The translations under genes were made by a program, and so were the position numbers. DNA of 43,329 bases from Spirochaetales bacterium Spiro_07. GTDB lineage: Bacteria; Spirochaetota; Spirochaetia; Treponematales; Treponemataceae. The notes below the pieces were generated by a model. It saw only the letters and a program-made list of their open reading frames with translations. It was not told the DNA's origin and ran no database searches. The DNA lies in NCBI GenBank assembly GCA_001603145.1, contig LVBI01000019.1, forward strand, positions 1 to 43,329. Reading direction: 5' to 3'. This document shows, piece by piece, positions 8,347 through 14,969 of the stretch (positions are counted from its first letter, which is position 1; each line of letters begins with the position of its first letter).

Positions 8347-8366
8347 ACCTATTGACATAGTAGGTA
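8347..8366. promoter_or_regulatory. Operator site 1, ACCTAT-N6-AGTAGGTA (metY promoter)
   Basis: A 20-nt imperfect dyad overlapping the -35 element of the metY leader promoter. All 14 non-spacer bases are identical in the sites at 8390-8409 and 37462-37481. The probable binder is the Rrf2 protein encoded just downstream at 10333. Confidence 0.75.
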
Positions 8367-8380
8367 TTTCGAATTAATAT
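8352..8380 (+). promoter_or_regulatory. Strong promoter of the metY leader
   Basis: A perfect TTGACA (8352-8357), a 17-bp spacer and TAATAT (8375-8380). The start site would be near 8387, between operator sites 1 and 2, an arrangement typical of repression. Confidence 0.8.
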
Positions 8381-8389
8381 TATTTCATA

Positions 8390-8409
8390 ACCTATGATGT
8401 TAGTAGGTA
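8390..8409. promoter_or_regulatory. Operator site 2, ACCTAT-N6-AGTAGGTA (metY leader)
   Basis: Second exact match to the operator core, 43 bp after site 1 (about four helical turns) and immediately downstream of the predicted transcription start. Confidence 0.75.
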
Positions 8410-8429
8410 ACAATTATTCGGAGATTAAT

Positions 8430-8504
8430 ATGAAAATCTATTTTGAAAAGCTTGTTCGTGAAAATTTTAGAAACGGAGTCATGCATCTCTGTTGTTGTCG
8501 CTGA
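8430..8504 (+). CDS. Poly-cysteine leader peptide upstream of metY
   Basis: 24-codon ORF with its own good ribosome site (GGAG, 6-nt spacing), ending MHLCCCR then TGA at 8502. Three consecutive Cys codons (all TGT) near the end are the classic arrangement of an amino-acid attenuator. Poly-Cys short ORFs are known to act as cysteine-responsive attenuators upstream of sulfur genes in mycobacteria. Here the ORF lies 86 nt before metY, and a stem-loop followed by T6 lies between them (8528-8559). I infer that ribosome stalling at the Cys codons when cysteine is short lets transcription or translation of metY proceed. Confidence 0.7.
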   Translation: MKIYFEKLVRENFRNGVMHLCCCR

Positions 8505-8527
8505 TTGATTTTATATGCATTTAGGCA

Positions 8528-8559
8528 GATTCCGAGCCAAGTTCGGAATGACACTTTTT
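8528..8559 (+). terminator. Possible attenuator hairpin (half copy of dispersed repeat plus T-run)
   Basis: ATTCCGA pairs with TTCGGAAT, followed by GACAC and then T6. The hairpin is a half copy of the dispersed palindromic family (8528-8553). The T-run starts 5 nt after the stem, so terminator strength is uncertain. Its position after the poly-Cys ORF suggests an attenuation role. Confidence 0.45.
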
Positions 8560-8590
8560 TAATTTTTACAAACAATAGAGAGGAATAATT

Positions 8591-9883
8591 ATGTCAAACC
8601 AGAAATATCATTTTGAAACATTGCAGCTCCATGTAGGGCAGGAAAAGGCCGACCCGGCAACAGATTCACGCGCCGTGCCGATTTATCAGACAGCGGCTTA
8701 TGTATTTCACAACGCTGCACACGCAGCCGCCCGCTTTGGCTTGAGCGACGCCGGCAACATCTACGGCCGCCTTACAAACTCAACACAGGGTGTTTTTGAA
8801 GACAGAGTTGCAGCTCTTGAAGGCGGCGTCGCAGGCCTTGCAGTTGCGTCTGGCGCGGCTGCAATTACTTACACGTTTCAGAACCTCGCCAAAGCAGGCG
8901 ACCACATCGTAAGCGCAAAGACAATCTACGGCGGCACATACAACCTGCTTGCACACACGCTCGCAGAATTCGGCGTAGACACATCTTTTGTTGACGGTAG
9001 CAATCCTGCCAATTTTGAAAAGGCGATTCAGCGTAACACAAAGGCGATTTTCATTGAAACGCTCGGCAACCCGAATTCAAACATTCTTGATTTTGATGAA
9101 ATTGCAAAGATTGCGCACAAACATCAGATTCCGCTTGTTGTTGACAACACTTTCGGCACGCCGTATCTCTTCCGCCCGCTTGAGCACGGCGCAAACATTG
9201 TCGTTCATTCAGCCACCAAATTCTTGGGCGGCCACGGCACAACGCTCGGCGGCGTAATCGTAGACGGCGGCAATTTCGACTGGAAAGCGAGCGGCAAGTT
9301 TCCGCTTTTAAGCGACGGCGACCCAAGCTATCACGGCGTAAAATTCACAGAAGCTGTCGGTGCAGCCGCATTCGTTACACGCATCCGCGCGGTAATTTTG
9401 CGCGACACCGGTGCGACGCTCAGTCCGTTCAATGCGTTCATTCTTTTGCAGGGCTTGGAAACTTTGAGCCTTCGCGTTGAGCGCCATGTAGAGAACGCTC
9501 TCAAGGTTGTTGAATTCTTGAAAAATCATCCGCTCGTAGAAAAAGTGAACCATCCGGCGCTTGAAAACCATCCGGAGCACAAGCTTTATAAGAAGTACTT
9601 CCCGAACGGTGCTGGTTCAATCTTTACGTTTGAAATCAAAGGCGGAAAAGATGCAGCCTGGAAGTTTATCGACAACCTTAAGATTTTCAGCCTGCTTGCC
9701 AATGTTGCAGACGTAAAGTCGCTTGTGATTCATCCGGCCACAACAACGCACAGCCAGCTTACAGATGCAGAGCTTGCAGACCAGGGTATCAGTCAGAGCA
9801 CAATAAGATTGAGCATCGGTACAGAACATATCGACGACATCATCGCCGACTTGAAACAGGCTTTGGACGCAGCGGCAAAATAA
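8591..9883 (+). CDS. metY: O-acetylhomoserine sulfhydrylase (PLP-dependent)
   Basis: 430 aa, ATG with AGAGAGG upstream. Makes homocysteine from O-acetylhomoserine and sulfide in the cytoplasm, a direct sulfur-assimilation step. It belongs to the Cys/Met-metabolism PLP family: N-terminal [20 protein letters not shown]-type sequence, [10 protein letters not shown], the phosphate-binding SGAAAITY region, [19 protein letters not shown], and the Schiff-base lysine K210 in [18 protein letters not shown]. Length (about 430) and the long C-terminal domain fit OAH sulfhydrylase rather than the shorter cystathionine gamma-synthase. Regulated from the upstream operators and the poly-Cys leader; terminated at 9944-9984. 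Confidence 0.95.
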   Translation: MSNQKYHFETLQLHVGQEKADPATDSRAVPIYQTAAYVFHNAAHAAARFGLSDAGNIYGRLTNSTQGVFEDRVAALEGGVAGLAVASGAAAITYTFQNLAKAGDHIVSAKTIYGGTYNLLAHTLAEFGVDTSFVDGSNPANFEKAIQRNTKAIFIETLGNPNSNILDFDEIAKIAHKHQIPLVVDNTFGTPYLFRPLEHGANIVVHSATKFLGGHGTTLGGVIVDGGNFDWKASGKFPLLSDGDPSYHGVKFTEAVGAAAFVTRIRAVILRDTGATLSPFNAFILLQGLETLSLRVERHVENALKVVEFLKNHPLVEKVNHPALENHPEHKLYKKYFPNGAGSIFTFEIKGGKDAAWKFIDNLKIFSLLANVADVKSLVIHPATTTHSQLTDAELADQGISQSTIRLSIGTEHIDDIIADLKQALDAAAK

Positions 9884-9902
9884 AAAGATTGGTACTCATT
9901 AA

Positions 9903-9931
9903 GCAGGGCATTGGTCAAAAAGAAGCCCTGC
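9903..9931 (+). other. 7-bp hairpin after metY
   Basis: GCAGGGC (9903-9909) pairs with GCCCTGC (9925-9931) just ahead of the main terminator. It could protect the mRNA 3' end; no other role is visible. Confidence 0.4.
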
Positions 9932-9943
9932 AATGCATAAAAA

Positions 9944-9984
9944 GCCCCGGAACTTTTGACCCTCCAGATAAAGTCCGGGGTTTT
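9944..9984 (+). terminator. Intrinsic terminator of metY
   Basis: CCCCGGAACTTT pairs with AAAGTCCGGGG (one bulged A), then TTTT. An A-run on the 5' side would let it work on the opposite strand too. Confidence 0.8.
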
Positions 9985-10000
9985 GCGTTTCGGGTGCGCG

Positions 10001-10044
10001 TTTTGCATTAGCCTTATCTACGGAATGAGCTTTATTTAGCAAAA
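10001..10044 (-). repeat. About 45-nt repeat element, inverted copy D
   Basis: Bounded by TTTTGC and GCAAAA. On the minus strand it carries CGTAGATAAGGCTAATGC, matching the core of copies A-C. The 9884-10332 gap holds this, a 9-bp hairpin (CAAGATTTG/CAAATCTTG near 10048-10073), the hairpin 10145-10174 and copies B and C, but no gene. Confidence 0.45.
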
Positions 10045-10144
10045 CGCCAAGATTTGCCTTGCGTCAAATCTTGAAGGCTGGGTGTACAGGAAGTGCTTGT
10101 TTAGGGCAGTGTACATAAGCTGCTGGTTTTTGTGCTACATGGGC

Positions 10145-10174
10145 TGTCTGTTTTTGCTCTTGCAAAAACAGACA
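10145..10174. other. Perfect 13-bp hairpin (terminator-like)
   Basis: TGTCTGTTTTTGC (10145-10157) and its exact reverse complement (10162-10174) around a 4-nt loop, followed by CTTTTCG. It could be a weak plus-strand terminator isolating the Rrf2 gene. Confidence 0.5.
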
Positions 10175-10270
10175 CTTTTCGCCGAATAATCTTTGATTGT
10201 AGAAAAAGCTGATGCGAAAAGAGTTTTGCCGAACAAGCTTTGTTTGTAGATTGAGCTGTTGCGAAAAGAA
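10175..10270 (+). repeat. Tandem pair of the about 48-nt element (copies B and C)
   Basis: B (10175-10222) and C (10223-10270) align end to end: CTTTTCGCCGAATAATCTTT against TTTTGCCGAACAAGCTTT, then a shared TTTGTAGA core, both ending GCGAAAAGA. Each begins with TTTTCGCC/TTTTGCC and ends with GCGAAAA, so each has inverted ends. Confidence 0.55.
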
Positions 10271-10296
10271 AAAGAAAATTGGACAAAATTCAGAAA

Positions 10297-10316
10297 ATCT
10301 ATTAAACTGCTAGGTA
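10297..10316. promoter_or_regulatory. Operator-like site before the Rrf2 gene
   Basis: ATCTAT-N6-GCTAGGTA matches 11 of 14 bases of the ACCTAT-N6-AGTAGGTA core, 16 bp upstream of the Rrf2 start codon. This suggests autoregulation. Confidence 0.55.
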
Positions 10317-10332
10317 AGTAAGGAAATAGATT

Positions 10333-10737
10333 ATGATAGTTTCGACAAAAGGACGCTACGCCCTGCGCGTTATGATTGATCTGGCAGAGCATACAGATGA
10401 TGAACGGATTCCGCTTAAAGAAATTGCCATCCGGCAGGATATTTCGCAAAAATATATAGAAGCTATCATGACTTTGCTTTCAAAGCATAATCTGGTTGAC
10501 GGCGTTCACGGCAAGGGCGGCGGTTATAAGCTCAGCCGCAAACCGGAAGACTATAAAATTAGCGAAATTCTCAAAGTAACGGAAGGAACGCTTGCGCCAG
10601 TTGCATGTCTTGAATGTGGCGCAGAGCCTTGCCCAAAAAAAGAAGGCTGCCGTACCCTGCCTATGTGGCAAAAGCTTGACACCATGATTAACGGCTTTTT
10701 TGACGGCATTACGCTTGCAGATTTGTGCAAAAAATAG
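10333..10737 (+). CDS. Rrf2-family transcriptional regulator with Cys cluster
   Basis: 134 aa, ATG with AAGGA upstream. The winged-helix domain (residues 1-70) has ISTKGRYALRVMIDLAEH-like start residues, a recognition helix region ISQKYIEAIMTLL, and the wing GVHGKGGGYKLSR, all typical of Rrf2 proteins (IscR, CymR, NsrR). Cysteines at 92, 95, 100 and 106 occupy the segment that binds an Fe-S cluster in IscR (92, 98, 104), so a cluster or redox/thiol sensor is likely; CymR-type proteins lack these. It sits directly after metY and an operator-like site overlaps its own leader. I infer it controls metY, metNIQ and itself. Whether it senses cysteine, sulfide or cluster status is open. Confidence 0.9.
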   Translation: MIVSTKGRYALRVMIDLAEHTDDERIPLKEIAIRQDISQKYIEAIMTLLSKHNLVDGVHGKGGGYKLSRKPEDYKISEILKVTEGTLAPVACLECGAEPCPKKEGCRTLPMWQKLDTMINGFFDGITLADLCKK

Positions 10738-10763
10738 CAATTTTTTGGCTTTTATGTTAAGTG

Positions 10764-10789
10764 GATTCCGAATTAGGTCCGGAATGACA
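10764..10789. repeat. Half copy of the dispersed palindromic repeat
   Basis: GATTCCGAATTAGGTCCGGA then ATGACA: the same 26-nt unit as at 8528-8553 and in 11063-11122. Nothing else is evident between the Rrf2 gene and the riboswitch. Confidence 0.6.
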
Positions 10790-10854
10790 TTAAAGCGCTT
10801 CTTGATAATTAGATAAATAAGTGATATTTTCTAGAAAATAACGAATATTTTAGT

Positions 10855-11033
10855 AGCTGGTGCTGCTCTGCGCTTCGGCGCAAGAAGCAGTTAAAAGGGA
10901 AACAGGTGCAAGTCCTGTGCGATCTCGTCACTGTAATAAGGGAGCATTTGCCTTTATAAAATGTCACTGAGCTTTTATGCTTGGGAAGGCGCGGCAAATG
11001 TGTTGAGCTTAAAGTCAGGAAACCTGCCGGTTA
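10855..11033 (+). ncRNA. Cobalamin riboswitch aptamer
   Basis: Contains the core AAAAGGGAAACAGGTGCAAG, then TCCTG, CACTGTAA and the B12 box AGTCAGGAAACCTGCCGG (11013-11030). AGCTGGT (10855-10861) can pair with GCCGGTT (11026-11032) to close P1. It lies 240 nt ahead of the cbiK-like gene and should switch off the uptake and assembly operon when adenosyl- or methylcobalamin is bound. The expression platform is the terminator at 11218-11260, after an inserted repeat unit. Confidence 0.92.
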
Positions 11034-11062
11034 TAATAGTACCGGGGCTGTTTGAAAGGACT

Positions 11063-11122
11063 TGTCATGCTGAATTTAGTTCAGCATCTGCTATGAGATT
11101 CCGAACCAAGTTCGGAATGACG
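11063..11122. repeat. Dispersed palindromic repeat inside the riboswitch leader
   Basis: A 60-bp unit bounded by TGTCAT and ATGACG, containing palindromes GCTGAATTTAGTTCAGC and ATTCCGAACCAAGTTCGGAAT. It lies between the B12 aptamer and the terminator, lengthening the leader. Confidence 0.65.
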
Positions 11123-11217
11123 TTGCTAGAGAAATTTGCCAAACAATCCCAGATCACGAGTAATTGGTCGTACTGATAAAAGCGCATTTACGGGCGTATT
11201 TTAAACTTTGACTAATT

Positions 11218-11260
11218 GCTCTGCTCTGCCGTTTTGGCAGGTCAGGGCTTTTTTGTTTTT
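11218..11260 (+). terminator. Riboswitch-controlled intrinsic terminator
   Basis: GCTCTGCTCTGCC (11218-11230) pairs with GGCAGGTCAGGGC (11236-11248), with one mismatch and G-U pairs, followed by T6 G T5. It ends right at the ribosome site AGGAG of the cbiK-like gene, the standard transcriptional expression platform. Confidence 0.82.
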
Positions 11261-11273
11261 AGGAGAACTTGAT

Positions 11274-12437
11274 ATGAAACATTTATTGAAGTTGCTTGCA
11301 CTTCCAACGATGGTCTTGCTGCTTGCAGGTTGCAGCAGCAAAGAAAAAGATAAAGCAAAGGCAGATGAAGTTGCCGCATTAATCGATGCGATTTATGTGC
11401 AGAACTGGACGCCAGAAACAGACGCACAGTGCGCCGCCGCCAAAAAAGCTTGGGACGCGCTTACAAAAGCACAGAAAGAGCTTGTTGAAGGCGAAAACGC
11501 CGACCCTGACTATTTTGGGCGCGACACAGGCGATGCGTCTAAAGATGACCCGCTCAACAAAGACGGAATCGGCGAAAACGAGATTCTCGTCGTAAGCTTC
11601 GGTACATCTTTTAATGACAGCAGAACAGCCGATATCGGCGGCGTGGAAAAAGCCATTCAAAAAGCCAACCCTGACTGGGCTGTGCGCCGCGCTTTCACAG
11701 CGCAGATTATCATCAACCATATTCAGGCGCGTGACAACGAAAAAATCGACAACATGGAACAAGCTTTGCAGCGCGCTGTTGCAAACGGCGTAAAGAACCT
11801 CGTCGTTCAGCCGACGCACCTTATGCACGGCGCAGAATACGACGAGCTTGTTTCTGCATTAGATGACTATAAAGATAAGTTCGAGTCTGTTGCGGTTGCA
11901 GAACCGCTTCTCGGCAAGGTGGGCAGCGACGCTTCTGTGATTAACGAAGACAAAAAAGCTGTTGCAGTTGCCGTAACAGCAGAAGCCGTAAAGAGCGCGG
12001 GCTTTGCTTCGCTTGAAGCGGCAGAAAAAGACGGCACGGCGTTTGTCTTTATGGGGCACGGAACTTCACATTCGGCAAAAATCAGCTACAGCCAGATGGC
12101 TTCTCAAATGGAAAAGCTCGGCTACAAGAATGTGTTTATCGGAACTGTTGAGGGCGAGCCGGAAGAAACAGCTTGCGAAAACGTGATTGAAGCTGTAAAA
12201 GAGGCTGGCTACAAAAAAGTTGTGCTCCGCCCGCTTATGGTTGTTGCCGGAGACCATGCAAACAACGACATGGCCGGTGACGACGAAGATTCTTGGAAGA
12301 GCATGTTCAAAGCTTCGGGCAATTTCGACAAAATCGATTGCCAGATTGCAGGTCTCGGCAGCATCGGTGCAGTTCAGCAGATGTATGTTGACCACACGGC
12401 CGCTGCAATTGATTCGCTTAAAAAAAAACTGAATTAG
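11274..12437 (+). CDS. cbiK: CbiK-type chelatase, lipid-anchored
   Basis: 387 aa from the ATG at 11274 (AGGAG 8 nt upstream; a longer frame to 11208 would cross the terminator). Sirohydrochlorin cobaltochelatase family: ILVVSFGTSFNDSR (104-117), PTHLMHGAEYDEL with H182/H185, FMGHGTSHSA with H262 and LMVVAGDHANNDMAGDDEDS with H328, matching the metal-binding His residues of CbiK. Unlike cytosolic CbiK it has a signal peptide with lipobox (LLAGC, C20), then an extracytoplasmic spacer of the type ALIDAI...AKKAWDALTKAQKELV. So it should act outside the cytoplasm, like the periplasmic CbiK of Desulfovibrio or the surface IhtB chelatase of Porphyromonas. First gene under the B12 riboswitch, next to btuFCD. 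It ends just after an A9 tract; see the following NEAT-like frame. Confidence 0.88.
   Translation: MKHLLKLLALPTMVLLLAGCSSKEKDKAKADEVAALIDAIYVQNWTPETDAQCAAAKKAWDALTKAQKELVEGENADPDYFGRDTGDASKDDPLNKDGIGENEILVVSFGTSFNDSRTADIGGVEKAIQKANPDWAVRRAFTAQIIINHIQARDNEKIDNMEQALQRAVANGVKNLVVQPTHLMHGAEYDELVSALDDYKDKFESVAVAEPLLGKVGSDASVINEDKKAVAVAVTAEAVKSAGFASLEAAEKDGTAFVFMGHGTSHSAKISYSQMASQMEKLGYKNVFIGTVEGEPEETACENVIEAVKEAGYKKVVLRPLMVVAGDHANNDMAGDDEDSWKSMFKASGNFDKIDCQIAGLGSIGAVQQMYVDHTAAAIDSLKKKLN
12420..12428 (+). other. A9 tract at the cbiK / NEAT-like junction
   Basis: Nine consecutive A's seven bases before the cbiK stop. The NEAT-like domain lies in the -1 frame and is open only from 12422, just after an in-frame TAA. 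One extra A, or a -1 slip on A-AAA-AAA, would join both frames into a single protein of about 510 residues. Confidence 0.7.
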
Positions 12438-12805
12438 CGGACGGCGTTTACGAAGTCTTATTCAAAACAGACAGCTCGATGTTCCGTGTAAACGAAGCTG
12501 ATAACGGCATGGGCGTTCTTACCGTGAAAAACGGCAAGATGACGCTCCATGTTCGCCTCTCTGGAAAGAAAATCTTAAATTTATATAGCGGCTTGGCAGC
12601 TGATGCGCCGTCTGATGAAGGCGCATGGCTAAAGCCTGTTGAAGAAAAAGTAACTTACAGCGACGGCTTTTCTGAAAACGTCTATGCTTTTGATGTTCCT
12701 GTAAAAAATCTCGACAAAGAATTTGACCTTGCCTTGATTGGCAAAAAAGGCACTTGGTACGACCACAAAGTAGTCGTTACGCTAAAAGACAAAATGCTTC
12801 GTTAA
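12422..12805 (+). CDS. NEAT-like (heme/corrinoid-associated) domain frame, no evident start
   Basis: The first ATG is at 12479, without any ribosome site. Upstream in the same frame the sequence ELADGVYEVLFKTDSSMF is clearly domain material (the usual LADGxYxV opening of these modules), so translation from 12479 would cut off the first strand. The domain continues with ILNLYSGLAADAP and ends LALIGKKGTWYDHKVVVTL, about 120 residues, as in NEAT-like, iron-transport-associated domains attached to surface proteins of anaerobes. It has no signal peptide of its own. It is most simply the C-terminal domain of the CbiK lipoprotein, separated by a frame change at the A9 tract. Confidence 0.65.
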   Translation, partial: KKTELADGVYEVLFKTDSSMFRVNEADNGMGVLTVKNGKMTLHVRLSGKKILNLYSGLAADAPSDEGAWLKPVEEKVTYSDGFSENVYAFDVPVKNLDKEFDLALIGKKGTWYDHKVVVTLKDKMLR

Positions 12806-12815
12806 GGGACAAAAA

Positions 12816-13943
12816 ATGAAACTAAAATCGATATTTCTTGCAGTTTTAGTCCTATTCCTGTGTTCGTGTGCCAAAAAAGCGCAGCCTGTTTCGGGCGGTA
12901 ACGTCGATTTTGGCACGCTTGTCTTTAAAGAAACTGAAAAGCCGCAATATGCCGTTCAGTTCAGCGTTCAAAAAGCCGGAGCTTATCACCTTATAACGGC
13001 AAACGGCAAAGAAAAATATCTGCTTGTGCCGGAAAATGCGGCCGTTCCTGCCGGTGTTCCGGCTGATGTTGCCGTGCTCAAGCAGCCTTTCGACAAGACT
13101 TACCTCGTTTCAAGCGGCGCAATGGACTTTATGGCTGCGCTTGGCGCAATGCAAGATTTGCGCTTTTCAGGCACAAAAGAAAAAGACTGGTACGTTGAAG
13201 AGGCTGCATCTGCCATGAAAAGCGGCAGCCTGCTTTATGCCGGCAAATACAGCGCTCCAGATTTTGAGCTTCTCATTTCAGAGAACTGCAACCTTGCTTT
13301 AGAAAACACAATGATTTATCATAAGCCCGAAATAAAAGAAAAGCTTGAAGAGCTTGGTATTCCAGTTTTTGTTGAATATTCCGGCAACGAGAAGCATCCG
13401 CTCGGGCGGCTTGAATGGATAAAGCTTTACGGCCTTTTGTTTGACCGCGAAAAAGAAGCAGCTGATTTCTTTGACGGCCAGCTCAAATCGATTAAGAAAG
13501 TGCTTAAAGGCAAGCAGCTTGGTGTGCGCACAGCATTTTTCTACGTCAATTCAAGCGGTGCTGTCAACGTGCGCACGCCTGACGATTACGTAACAAAGAT
13601 GATAGAGCTTGCAGGCGGCACTTATGTTTTCGATGAAACGCTGAAAAACGAAAAGAATTCATCTACGATGAACATGCAGATTGAAGATTTCTATCTTGCT
13701 GCTGTAGATGCCGATGTGCTTATTTATAATACGTCTGTCGCTGGAAAACTTACTAATACTGATGAACTTGTAGCCAAAAATGAGCTTTTCTCTGATTTTA
13801 AGGCTGTGAAGAACGGCAAAGTCTATTGCACTGCGCCGAGCTTTACGCAAAAAACTACAGAAATCGCTTCGTTCATTGCCGAGCTGAATAAGATTTTCAC
13901 CGGCGATGATGTGGAGCTTGTTTATTTGACAAAACTGAACTAA
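12816..13943 (+). CDS. btuF: Corrinoid/iron-type ABC substrate-binding lipoprotein
   Basis: 375 aa, ATG with AAGGGA upstream. Signal peptide with lipobox (LFLCSC, Cys18), then the two-lobed class III binding-protein fold (BtuF/FhuD type) with the long linking helix around residues 200-230 (WIKLYGLLFDREKEAADFFD). Captures the ligand outside the membrane and delivers it to the BtuC permease encoded next. Corrinoid specificity is inferred from the B12 riboswitch and neighbours; sequence alone would also permit heme or siderophore. Confidence 0.82.
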   Translation: MKLKSIFLAVLVLFLCSCAKKAQPVSGGNVDFGTLVFKETEKPQYAVQFSVQKAGAYHLITANGKEKYLLVPENAAVPAGVPADVAVLKQPFDKTYLVSSGAMDFMAALGAMQDLRFSGTKEKDWYVEEAASAMKSGSLLYAGKYSAPDFELLISENCNLALENTMIYHKPEIKEKLEELGIPVFVEYSGNEKHPLGRLEWIKLYGLLFDREKEAADFFDGQLKSIKKVLKGKQLGVRTAFFYVNSSGAVNVRTPDDYVTKMIELAGGTYVFDETLKNEKNSSTMNMQIEDFYLAAVDADVLIYNTSVAGKLTNTDELVAKNELFSDFKAVKNGKVYCTAPSFTQKTTEIASFIAELNKIFTGDDVELVYLTKLN

Positions 13944-13955
13944 GGATTACGGCGC

Positions 13956-14969
13956 GTGAAAACGAAGTACATGCTGCTTTTTATGATTTTGATTGCACTG
14001 CTCATTGCGGTTTCTGTGTGGAACTTGCTCATAGGCAGCATTTCGTTTCCGCTTTCAAAGATTGCAGCCGTTCTTTTTGGCGGCGGCACTGAAGAAGCTG
14101 CTTCGCGCGTAATCTGGAACATTCGGTTTCCACGCCTTTTTGCGGCGCTGCTTCTTGGCGGCGCTTTGTCTGTTTCGGGCTTTTTGTTGCAGACGTTTTT
14201 CGGCAACCCGATAGCCGGGCCTTATGTTCTGGGCATTTCTTCGGGCGCAAAGCTTGCAGTTGCCATGGCGATGATTATGTGCCTTAAAAACGGAATAATC
14301 CTCAATTCTTTTGCGCTTGTCGCCGCATCTTTTGCCGGTGCATTGTGCGCCACAGTTTTTGTGCTGCTGATTTCGCAAAAGGTGCAGAACATGTCTATGC
14401 TGATTGTGTGCGGCATTTTGACAGGCTACATCTGCTCTGCCACCACAGACTTTTTCGTTACATTTGCGAGCGACGCGAACATAGTCAATCTGCACAACTG
14501 GTCGCTCGGCAGCTTTTCCGGCACAAACTGGAACGAAGTGCGGCTTATGGCTTTTATAGTTCTTGCCGTTTGTGCTGTGGTCTTCTTCCTCTCAAAGCCG
14601 ATTGGCGCATATCAGCTTGGCGAAAATTATGCGCGGAACATGGGCGTGAATATAAGGCTTTTGCGCGTGCTGCTGATTCTGCTTTCAAGTATGCTTTCTG
14701 CGTGCGTAACGGCGTTTGCAGGGCCGGTTTCGTTTGTCGGCATAGCTGTGCCGCATCTTATAAAGACTGCGTTCGGCACTGCAAAGCCTCTTGTGATAAT
14801 TCCGGGTTGTTTTTTGGGCGGCGCAGTGATTACGCTGCTTTGCGATGGCATTGCGCGCACAGTTTTTGCACCGACTGAACTCAGCATAAGCACCGTTACG
14901 GCGTTTTTTCTCGTTCCGGTTGTCATATACATGATGATAAGAAAGCAAGGAAGGCGGCCAAATGCTTGA
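13956..14969 (+). CDS. btuC: FecCD/BtuC-type ABC permease
   Basis: 337 aa from GTG at 13956 (AAGGA upstream). About ten hydrophobic segments. FecCD landmarks include [32 protein letters not shown]-like residues, [15 protein letters not shown] and, near the C-terminus, [15 protein letters not shown]. Forms the membrane channel that takes substrate from the lipoprotein encoded upstream. The start of the ATPase fusion overlaps its stop by 8 nt, indicating translational coupling. Confidence 0.92.
   Translation: MKTKYMLLFMILIALLIAVSVWNLLIGSISFPLSKIAAVLFGGGTEEAASRVIWNIRFPRLFAALLLGGALSVSGFLLQTFFGNPIAGPYVLGISSGAKLAVAMAMIMCLKNGIILNSFALVAASFAGALCATVFVLLISQKVQNMSMLIVCGILTGYICSATTDFFVTFASDANIVNLHNWSLGSFSGTNWNEVRLMAFIVLAVCAVVFFLSKPIGAYQLGENYARNMGVNIRLLRVLLILLSSMLSACVTAFAGPVSFVGIAVPHLIKTAFGTAKPLVIIPGCFLGGAVITLLCDGIARTVFAPTELSISTVTAFFLVPVVIYMMIRKQGRRPNA

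Noticed and set aside
8227-8590. T-box or SAM riboswitch before metY
   Set aside because: No T-box sequence, no SAM-box core; the region is explained by a promoter, two operators, the poly-Cys ORF and one hairpin.
12479-12805. Independent 108-aa gene starting at the ATG 12479
   Set aside because: No ribosome site, and conserved domain residues continue upstream of this ATG in the same frame, so it is better seen as the separated domain of the CbiK protein.
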